5,103 bases of DNA from Gammaproteobacteria bacterium. GTDB taxonomy: Bacteria > Pseudomonadota > Gammaproteobacteria > Pseudomonadales > Azotimanducaceae_A. The notes under the pieces are model-generated. The model was not told the DNA's origin, searched no databases, and worked only from the letters and a program-made list of their open reading frames with translations. Shown here in pieces: positions 1-5,103 of the stretch (its first letter is position 1; each line of letters starts with the position of its first letter). The translations under genes were made by a program, and so were the position numbers. The stretch lies in assembly GCA_026713405.1 (NCBI GenBank), contig JAPOON010000443.1, forward strand, positions 1-5,103, written 5' to 3'.

Positions 1-732
1 CCCCTGGTGATGCTCTGGGTGCCCGAATCGCTGGATTTCCTGCTCACTCGGCGAAGCGCCGACACGTTGCCGAAGGTCAACCGGCTGCTGGCCAGAATGA
101 AAAGACCGCCCATGGCGGCGTTGCCATCCCAAGCGGAGGTGGCGCCGTCCGGCAATCGCATCCTCGAACTATTCGGGCCTGCCCTGCGAACGCCGACCCT
201 GCTGATCTGGTCCTGTTTCTTCCTGACCATGTCGTCGCTCTACTTCGCCCAGACCTGGACACCCAAGATCATGGTGGATGCGGGATACGATCTTTCTCAG
301 GGCGTGTCGGCGGGCGTGCTGATTCAAGTGGGTGCCCTGGCCGGGATCTTTGCCCTGGGGATACTCACCGCAAAACTGACGGTGCAGGTCACCGCTGCGC
401 TGTTGATGGCTTTTGGCTGTGCGGCCATGGTGTTTTTCAGTCAGGCGATTGCCGATCCGGCCTGGTTGATGCCTGTTGCGGTTTGCGTCGGGTTGGGCGT
501 CAACGCCTCTGTTGTGGCGCTGTACGCGATCATTCCGGAGGTCTACCCGCCGCGGGTGCGCTCCACCGCCACCGGCTGGGCAATCGGCGCCGGTCGAATG
601 AGCGCCGTACTCGCCCCGGTTATCGCCGGATACCTGTTGGGCGCCGGTGTCGACCTGTCGACGTTGTACCTGCTGTTCGGGTTGCCCATGGCCGTTGCGG
701 TCGCCTGTGTGCTGCCTGCGCGCAGCCGTTAG
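1..732 (+). CDS. MFS transporter, aromatic acid:H+ symporter-like (C-terminal half, 5' end outside window)
   Basis: The reading frame is open from the first base to a TAG at 730-732, giving 243 codons that correspond to the second half of a roughly 400-450 residue permease. It opens with WVPESLDFLL, which resembles the segment after TM6 in aromatic acid:H+ symporters of the BenK/PcaK type (PESLRFLL-like). A charged cytoplasmic linker follows (about fragment residues 16-60), then six hydrophobic segments at about 66-84, 103-121, 128-147, 154-177, 193-214 and 219-238, matching TM7-TM12. Between TM10 and TM11 lies PEVYPPRVRSTATGW, the conserved MFS P-E-x-(Y/F)-P-x-x-x-R-x-T/G pattern. The likely role is proton-driven uptake of an organic acid across the inner membrane. 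The hydroxylase gene downstream on the same strand supports an aromatic acid substrate, but this is inference. The GTG and ATG near the left edge are internal codons. The TM8-TM9 loop is unusual (see findings). Confidence 0.85.
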   Translation, partial: PLVMLWVPESLDFLLTRRSADTLPKVNRLLARMKRPPMAALPSQAEVAPSGNRILELFGPALRTPTLLIWSCFFLTMSSLYFAQTWTPKIMVDAGYDLSQGVSAGVLIQVGALAGIFALGILTAKLTVQVTAALLMAFGCAAMVFFSQAIADPAWLMPVAVCVGLGVNASVVALYAIIPEVYPPRVRSTATGWAIGAGRMSAVLAPVIAGYLLGAGVDLSTLYLLFGLPMAVAVACVLPARSR

Positions 733-807
733 AATTGATGCCTCGTCGCTGTGCAGGGCCCAACCCGGTCAGCCGCGGTAATCGACGCTCGTCAACTCAC
801 CAATCGC

Positions 808-812
808 GGGAG
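808..812 (+). promoter_or_regulatory. Ribosome binding site of the flavin hydroxylase gene
   Basis: GGGAG ends five bases before the ATG at 818. This supports that start over the next in-frame ATG at residue 11, which would fall inside the GxGxxG dinucleotide-binding motif and so cannot be the true start. Confidence 0.6.
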
Positions 813-817
813 TTCCA

Positions 818-2371
818 ATGCAGAATTACGACATTGCCGTTGTCGGCATGGGGCCGGTTGGCGCCGCCGCGGCCACGCTGTTCGGGCACGCCGGCCTGAG
901 CGTCGTTGCGTTTGAGCGTGACCGCGAGGTCTATGCACGGCCCCGAGCCGTAGCCATGGACGGTGAGGTGGTGCGGGCGTTCCAGCGCATCGGCCGGGGG
1001 GAGGAATTCAATGCCCTTCTGCAGCCTCTGCGTCCCGGCGACAGGGCCGGTTTCGCGAACTCGAAACGGGAGTGGTTGTTCGGTGCCGAATGGACCGGTT
1101 TCGGGGCGAGCGGCTGGCGGGACATCGCCATGTTCGATCAACCCGAGGTCGACAATTGGCTGCGACGGGCCGCCATCGGGCACCCGAACGTAACGGCTCA
1201 CATCGGCGCCGAATTCGAGTCGTTCGAGGATCGTGGCGATGCCGTGGCCTTGCGCGCAACCGGTGAATCGGGAGAGGCCATCGAAGCTACCGCGCGCTAC
1301 CTTGTCGCCTGCGACGGCGCCTCGAGCGACATACGGCGCGCGCTCGACATCGGCTGGCACGACCTGGGTTACGACCAGGACTGGCTGGTGGTCGACATCA
1401 CCACCCGGGAAGGTCACATGCTGGACAACACCACCCTCCAGGTTTGCGACCCGGAGCGGCTCACGACCTATGTCGCCACCAAGGACCCGTACCGCCGCTG
1501 GGAATTCCGCCTGAACCCCGGTGAGACGGCTGAAGAGATGCTGCGCGAGGAAAAGATCTGCGAACTGCTGGATCCCTGGACACCGCGGGGCACCTACGAG
1601 CTTCGTCGTTCTGCCGTTTACCGGTTCCACGCCGCGTCCGCAGAGCGCTGGAAAGTGGGCAGGGTGCTGCTGGCCGGCGATGCCGCACACCAGACGCCGC
1701 CGTTCCTCGGCCAGGGGATGAACGCCGGCATGCGCGATGTCATCAACCTGGCCTGGAAGTTCCCGCTCGTGCTGTCCGGCACCTCAAGCCCGGAGCTGCT
1801 GGACACTTATGAGGCGGAGCGGCAGGCGCACGCGGTCGACCTGGTCGACTGGGCCGTGGCTATCGGCAGGCTGATGGAGCACCTGGCTGCCGTGGAGGCG
1901 GCTGAACGCAGCGGCGACCCGCCCCCGGAGTCGCCGCCGGACATGCGCAGCGCCGGCTACGGACAGGGCCGCCAGGCGCCGCCCCTGCGCGACGGCGCGA
2001 TCCTGCACGAACAGGTGGAAGCGGCCGGTTACACGGGTTATCCATTCTCCCAACCGACGGTTCGAGATGCGAACGAGCACGCGTTTCCGCTCGACGAGCG
2101 GCTCGGCAAGGGCTTCGCCATCGTGGCGAAAACCGCGGCGGGCCTGAAAATGAATGCGGCAAGCCGTGCGCTGGTCGACAGGCTGGGCATCACCGCGACG
2201 ACGGTGGAAGGCCTCGACGTCGTGCGCGGCAATCTCGACCGCGTTTTCTCAACGTCAGACGTTGCCGTCGTGCGGCCCGACCGTTACCTGTTCGGCCACA
2301 CGACGGAAAATCTCAGCCTGGATGCCTTACTGTCAGTTCTTGAAGATAGGATCTATCTAACTGAATTATAA
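818..2371 (+). CDS. FAD-dependent aromatic hydroxylase, MhpA-like (3-(3-hydroxyphenyl)propionate hydroxylase family)
   Basis: This is a complete 517-residue single-component (class A) flavoprotein monooxygenase, expected to use NAD(P)H and O2 to hydroxylate a phenolic ring in the cytoplasm. Visible motifs, in order: the Rossmann GxGxxG at residues 10-15 (GMGPVG); the acidic residue ending the second strand, E33, for the FAD ribose; an R-P-R-A segment at 41-44; the DG motif at 165-169 (CDGAS), shared by FAD and NAD(P)H binding; and the GD motif at 287-295 (GDAAHQTPP), followed by GQGMNAGMRD at 298-307. VCDPERLTTY at 209-218 and VRPDRYLFG near the C-terminus closely resemble MhpA-type hydroxylases. 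E. coli MhpA is about 554 residues, so this protein is somewhat shorter. A Pro/Glu-rich linker at about 368-390 precedes a C-terminal thioredoxin-like domain without a CxxC pair. The substrate could be any hydroxylated aromatic acid. No ring-cleavage gene lies in the window, so the exact MhpA reaction is not established. Confidence 0.9.
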   Translation: MQNYDIAVVGMGPVGAAAATLFGHAGLSVVAFERDREVYARPRAVAMDGEVVRAFQRIGRGEEFNALLQPLRPGDRAGFANSKREWLFGAEWTGFGASGWRDIAMFDQPEVDNWLRRAAIGHPNVTAHIGAEFESFEDRGDAVALRATGESGEAIEATARYLVACDGASSDIRRALDIGWHDLGYDQDWLVVDITTREGHMLDNTTLQVCDPERLTTYVATKDPYRRWEFRLNPGETAEEMLREEKICELLDPWTPRGTYELRRSAVYRFHAASAERWKVGRVLLAGDAAHQTPPFLGQGMNAGMRDVINLAWKFPLVLSGTSSPELLDTYEAERQAHAVDLVDWAVAIGRLMEHLAAVEAAERSGDPPPESPPDMRSAGYGQGRQAPPLRDGAILHEQVEAAGYTGYPFSQPTVRDANEHAFPLDERLGKGFAIVAKTAAGLKMNAASRALVDRLGITATTVEGLDVVRGNLDRVFSTSDVAVVRPDRYLFGHTTENLSLDALLSVLEDRIYLTEL

Positions 2372-2383
2372 ATAGTTTTAAGT

Positions 2384-2406
2384 GGTGAACCTGTCAGAAG
2401 TTCACC
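2384..2406 (-). terminator. Small hairpin at the convergent junction, possible weak terminator
   Basis: GGTGAAC (2384-2390) and GTTCACC (2400-2406) form a perfect 7-bp inverted repeat with a 9-base loop, and the receptor's stop codon (2394-2396) sits in the loop. Read on the minus strand, the stem is followed by an AT-rich stretch (about 2361-2383) but not a clean U-run. On the plus strand the sequence after it is GC-rich. Termination of receptor transcripts is the likelier role, though a chance inverted repeat cannot be excluded. Confidence 0.3.
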
Positions 2407-4541
2407 TGGGCTTCAACGCCGAACTCACGCGGCGGATGGAAGAACGTCTGAATCCAGACCACGTTCAGGGCGCCGACGCGAATGTTTTCGTCGGACAGGT
2501 TCTTGCCGTATACCGATATGCGGTAGCGGTCGTTGTCCGGTGAAAAAGCCACGAACGCATTGAAGATGGTTCGGGCCTGGCGGTGGTATACGGGCAGGTC
2601 AACCTGTTCGAGCATGACGTTGCGCGACATGTAGCGGGCATCGCCGTGCACGTGCACGGCCCCGTCCGCCACGGGCAGCCGGTAATCGATACTCCCGTAC
2701 AGTGTCCACTTGGGTGCGTTTGGCAGGTCGAGGTGGGTGTTGTCTGTCTTGACGCCATTGTTGTTCAGGTCGACGTAGAAGTCCGTCCACTTGGGGTCGA
2801 GGTAACCCGCGTTGAAGTTCAACGAGAGATATTCATTGACGAGTAGCGTGGTCTCGAGTTCGATACCGAAGATCTCGGCATCGCCGAGCGTTTCCTGGAT
2901 CGCCTCGCTGCCCCGGGGCTGTCCGTTGGGCCGGCGCACGATGCCGACGATATCGGTGTAGTCCGAAAAGAAGGCCGCGGCGTTGATGCGCATCCGGCTG
3001 TCGAGGAAGTCGCCCTTCAGCCCGGCCTCGTAACTGGTGACCGTCTCCGAACCGTAGGGGCCCACGTTCTGCGGCACGCTGGCCCTGGCGTTGAAACCCC
3101 CGCCCTTGTAGCCCGTGGAAACGGTGGCGTATCCCATCACGTCGTCATTGAACGCGTATTGCGCGCCGGCCTTCCACGTGAACTCGTCCCAATCCGCCTC
3201 GGGCTCAAGCAATATCCTGGGCGGCGGGAACAGGCGGTGCTGGGAGAATTTCTTGTCATCCATGGTGATGCGGCCGCCGAGCACCAGGGACAGCCGGTCG
3301 CTGATGTGCACATCGGATTGCCCGAAGAACGCGAGGCTTGTTGCCCTTTGAGAGTTCCTGGCCGTGTTGCGGGCCTGGGCCAGGGACGTCGTGAAATTGT
3401 TGGAGTGGATTCGGGTTACGTAGTCTTCCTCGAGGTAGAACACGCCCAGGACGTAGTCGAGAGTGTCGCTGTGAGAATCGGCAAACCGCAGTTCGAAAGT
3501 CTGCTGGTCGTGTGTCGTTTCGCGTCCCAGGTGGAACTGAATGGGTGGGAACGGCATCGGGCCGAACTTGCCGTCGAAGTCGCCGAAGGTGAAGTACTCG
3601 AGATCACGGGTGGAGGCGACCAGGGTGAAGGTCCCGATATCCGTCTCGAGATTCGATTCCAGCGTGACGCCCCAGTTCTCCAGGTCCGAGAATCCGTCCA
3701 GGTTCTGATTGACGGTGTATTTGTCCCCGTCGAACCCGGTGCCGTCCGGGTCGAGTATGTGGTTGGTGATGCCTGGACCGATGACGTTTTCTTCCGCCCA
3801 GTCGGCGATCAGGGTTGCATCGAATCGGTCGTTTTCGAAGGCTACGGTGAACCGGGCGCCATCCGACGAGGTTTCGCCGAGATCGTTGCCGGTGAAGGCG
3901 TTCTTGTAATAGCCGTCGTAATCGCGGGTTACGCCGGCGAACTTGGCGCGCAGCCTGCCGTCGGCGAAGCTACCCGTATTGGCGGTGGCCCGCACCGTGC
4001 GCAGCCCGTTTTCACCCAGGGTGAGCTTGATCTTGCCGCCGGGGTCCTCGGTGGGCCGGGCGCTGACCATGCTGATGGTGCCCGCCAGGTTGTTGCGGCC
4101 GAAGAGGGTACCCTGGGGCCCGCGCAATATTTCCACGCGTTCGATATCGAAGGCATCGTTGAGAATGCCTGCGTTGCGGGTCAGGGGTACCCCGTCAATC
4201 GAGATGCCCGTTTTGGGGTCGGCGTTCGGGTCCGGGTCGAGAAAGGCGATGCCGCGTATGGCGACCTTGCCGATGTTGGGAATCAGCCCGATCTCGGTGA
4301 GCACCACGTTGGGCGCAATGCCGTGCAGGTCCGTGAGGTTGTTGGCGCCGTTGTTCTCGAGCAGGTTGCCGTCCATCGCGGTGATGGCGATGGGTACGTC
4401 CTGAATGCTCTGTTCGCGCTTCTGGGCGGTGACGACGATCTCTTCGAGCACCATGTCGCTCGACGCGTCCTCGGCCGACGCGATGCTGAAACCGCCGGCC
4501 GACAACAGAAACGCACACAGCAGTGCTGAAACTTTACGCAT
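2394..4541 (-). CDS. TonB-dependent outer-membrane receptor
   Basis: This complete 715-residue protein is predicted to form a 22-stranded outer-membrane barrel with an N-terminal plug, energised by TonB-ExbBD. A Sec signal peptide spans residues 1-23 (MRKV, a hydrophobic core, then ASA before E24). A TonB-box-like segment follows (LEEIVVTAQKREQS, about 32-45), then DVPIAIT. The plug carries AIRGI (94-98), SIDGVPL (114-120) and the hallmark ILRGPQGTLFGRN (138-150). The rest, from about 170 to 715, has alternating aromatic strands and acidic loops, and ends in VEAQVNF with the terminal Phe expected of proteins assembled by the BAM complex. No N-terminal signalling (STN) domain is present, so regulation through a FecR-like anti-sigma partner is unlikely. 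The plug style belongs to the large group of receptors that import organic compounds as well as iron chelates. The neighbouring aromatic hydroxylase and MFS genes favour an organic substrate, by inference. The start is fixed by a strong ribosome binding site and the signal peptide. Confidence 0.95.
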   Translation of the reverse strand: MRKVSALLCAFLLSAGGFSIASAEDASSDMVLEEIVVTAQKREQSIQDVPIAITAMDGNLLENNGANNLTDLHGIAPNVVLTEIGLIPNIGKVAIRGIAFLDPDPNADPKTGISIDGVPLTRNAGILNDAFDIERVEILRGPQGTLFGRNNLAGTISMVSARPTEDPGGKIKLTLGENGLRTVRATANTGSFADGRLRAKFAGVTRDYDGYYKNAFTGNDLGETSSDGARFTVAFENDRFDATLIADWAEENVIGPGITNHILDPDGTGFDGDKYTVNQNLDGFSDLENWGVTLESNLETDIGTFTLVASTRDLEYFTFGDFDGKFGPMPFPPIQFHLGRETTHDQQTFELRFADSHSDTLDYVLGVFYLEEDYVTRIHSNNFTTSLAQARNTARNSQRATSLAFFGQSDVHISDRLSLVLGGRITMDDKKFSQHRLFPPPRILLEPEADWDEFTWKAGAQYAFNDDVMGYATVSTGYKGGGFNARASVPQNVGPYGSETVTSYEAGLKGDFLDSRMRINAAAFFSDYTDIVGIVRRPNGQPRGSEAIQETLGDAEIFGIELETTLLVNEYLSLNFNAGYLDPKWTDFYVDLNNNGVKTDNTHLDLPNAPKWTLYGSIDYRLPVADGAVHVHGDARYMSRNVMLEQVDLPVYHRQARTIFNAFVAFSPDNDRYRISVYGKNLSDENIRVGALNVVWIQTFFHPPREFGVEAQVNF

Positions 4542-4546
4542 GGATT

Positions 4547-4556
4547 CTCCTCCTCC
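4547..4556 (-). promoter_or_regulatory. Strong ribosome binding site of the receptor gene
   Basis: Read on the minus strand this is GGAGGAGGAG, three GGA units in tandem, ending five bases before the ATG at 4541-4539. It is an unusually complete Shine-Dalgarno sequence. It agrees with high translation of an abundant outer-membrane protein and fixes the start just ahead of the signal peptide. Confidence 0.75.
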
Positions 4557-4595
4557 AGTTCAGCGTGCAGGAATCTTGCTTGCCGAAGGTGTCGC

Positions 4596-4624
4596 ACTGT
4601 AATCAGTCCCCCGACGCGCTGCAA
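4596..4624 (-). promoter_or_regulatory. Candidate sigma-70 promoter for the receptor gene
   Basis: On the minus strand, TTGCAG (4624-4619) and TACAGT (4601-4596) are separated by 17 bases. The -35 matches the consensus at three of six positions and the -10 at four of six. Transcription would begin near 4589, leaving a leader of about 48 bases before the ATG. The match is modest, so this is a suggestion only. Confidence 0.3.
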
Positions 4625-4651
4625 ATCTGAACGTGGGGAGAGGGCGCGTCG
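4612..4651. repeat. Inverted repeat between divergent promoters, possible operator
   Basis: CGACGCGC (4612-4619) and GCGCGTCG (4644-4651) are perfect 8-bp inverted repeats with 24 bases between them, so their centres are 32 bp apart, about three helical turns. One arm lies inside the spacer of the candidate receptor promoter. The other ends one base before the candidate -35 of the lipoprotein gene. This is where a regulator controlling both genes would be expected to bind. The arms are GC-rich in a GC-rich genome, so chance remains possible. Confidence 0.3.
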
Positions 4652-4652
4652 C

Positions 4653-4680
4653 TTGACATCGGGTCGGGGAGCAAGATGAT
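4653..4680 (+). promoter_or_regulatory. Candidate sigma-70 promoter for the lipoprotein amidohydrolase gene
   Basis: A perfect -35 hexamer TTGACA (4653-4658) is followed after 16 bases by GATGAT (4675-4680), which matches the -10 consensus at four of six positions. Transcription would start near 4687, giving a leader of about 30 bases before the ATG at 4719. The exact -35 and the position between divergent genes make this the better of the two promoter candidates here. Confidence 0.45.
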
Positions 4681-4718
4681 TGCGGGATTGCCGGGGAACC
4701 GGAAGGTCAGGACACCAG

Positions 4719-5103
4719 ATGCGCTTACCCGCTTTCGTTATCCCGTTCCTTTCGATCGCGCTTTTCGTCCTGGGAGGGTGTGCATCGCACTTGACGCTTG
4801 ACGCGTTTGTTGAAGAGAGCACCCTTTGCTACGACCGTGATCGTCAATCGCAGACCGCCGTGGTCGATGCGCACCTGCATTTCCGACCCTTCGGCGGGCC
4901 GGCGCTGCCTTTCGAAGAGGTGGTCTCCTACCTCGAGCGCAGCGGCGTGCGCTTCGTCACCGTGATGGGAATCGGGCAGACGTTGCCGGCGAACTCCTCC
5001 TGCAACTATTACCTGAGATGTCCCGGCACCCCGGTCGAGCCAACGCTCAGGAACGACTTTGCCAATGCCGCCGCCTTCGCCTCGAAGCCGCGCCCCGGCA
5101 TTC
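4719..5103 (+). CDS. Lipoprotein amidohydrolase (N-terminal part, 3' end outside window)
   Basis: An open frame runs from the ATG at 4719 off the right edge, giving 128 complete codons. AGGA at 4709-4712 lies six bases upstream of the start. Residues 1-21 form a lipoprotein signal: MRL, a hydrophobic core (FVIPFLSIALFVL), then the lipobox LGGC with C21 as the lipidated residue. Residue +2 is Ala, not Asp, so the Lol pathway would be expected to carry it to the outer membrane. VVDAHLHF at 48-55 gives the HxH metal-binding pair (H52, H54) that ends strand 1 of the TIM barrel in amidohydrolase-superfamily enzymes, and the downstream metal ligands would lie beyond the window. The sequence then continues into RPFGGPALPFEEVVSYLE and GVRFVTVMGIGQTLP. 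Cysteines at 37, 95 and 101 could form disulfides in the periplasm. The expected role is metal-dependent hydrolysis (or, in some relatives, decarboxylation) of an organic substrate. The substrate is not readable from this fragment. Confidence 0.8.
   Translation, partial: MRLPAFVIPFLSIALFVLGGCASHLTLDAFVEESTLCYDRDRQSQTAVVDAHLHFRPFGGPALPFEEVVSYLERSGVRFVTVMGIGQTLPANSSCNYYLRCPGTPVEPTLRNDFANAAAFASKPRPGI

Noticed and set aside
733..817. The 85-bp gap between permease and hydroxylase as a site for a terminator or separate promoter
   Set aside because: No stem followed by a T-run and no convincing -35/-10 pair was seen. Only the ribosome binding site at 808-812 is supported.
797..1690. A 297-codon open frame on the minus strand, antisense to the flavin hydroxylase
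   Set aside because: It covers a gene with clear FAD-binding motifs on the plus strand, has no family signature of its own, and its starting segment is the complement of the GD motif region.
3159..4529. A 456-codon open frame on the plus strand, antisense to the receptor gene
   Set aside because: It mirrors the receptor gene in a GC-rich region where stop codons are rare. Its translation is a low-complexity mix of Gly, Val, Glu and Arg with no recognisable domain, while the opposite strand encodes a full TonB-dependent receptor with all expected motifs.
4680..4682. An in-frame TTG as an alternative upstream start for the lipoprotein gene
   Set aside because: Starting here would add 13 residues ahead of a lipoprotein signal that is already well formed from the ATG at 4719, and the ATG has an AGGA at suitable spacing.
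4283..4822. A 179-codon minus-strand open frame spanning the divergent intergenic region and the receptor 5' end
   Set aside because: It is out of frame with the receptor, crosses its strong ribosome binding site and the promoter candidates, overlaps the lipoprotein start on the other strand, and its sequence is Arg/Ser/Pro-rich like other GC-rich shadow frames.

Overview
The window looks like chromosomal DNA from a GC-rich Gram-negative bacterium, most likely a proteobacterium. Three things point there: a TonB-dependent outer-membrane receptor with a Sec signal peptide and a C-terminal Phe, a lipobox-bearing lipoprotein, and strong third-position GC bias. The receptor's N-terminal style (EEIVVTAQKREQS followed by DVPIAITA) is common in gammaproteobacterial and sphingomonad receptors that take up organic compounds. 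The species cannot be named from this sequence.

Layout: (1) 1-732, plus strand: the C-terminal half of a major facilitator transporter resembling aromatic acid:H+ symporters, cut by the left edge. (2) 818-2371, plus strand: a complete FAD-dependent aromatic hydroxylase of the MhpA / PHBH-like class A type. The 85-bp gap before it holds a good ribosome binding site and no evident terminator, so the two genes may be co-transcribed. (3) 2394-4541, minus strand: a complete 715-residue TonB-dependent receptor, convergent with the hydroxylase and only 22 bp from it, with a small hairpin over its stop codon. (4) 4542-4718: a 177-bp divergent intergenic region with a candidate promoter in each direction and an 8-bp perfect inverted repeat between them. 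(5) 4719-5103, plus strand: the start of a predicted lipoprotein with an amidohydrolase-type HxH motif, cut by the right edge.

Together the genes suggest a catabolic locus for an aromatic or similar organic compound. The receptor would bring the substrate across the outer membrane, the lipoprotein hydrolase could cleave it in the periplasm or at a membrane surface, the MFS protein would carry the acid product across the inner membrane, and the flavin hydroxylase would oxidise the ring in the cytoplasm. The family assignments are well supported. The shared pathway and the substrate are inference. No RNA gene, insertion sequence or CRISPR array was seen, and nothing here is clearly a new kind of system.
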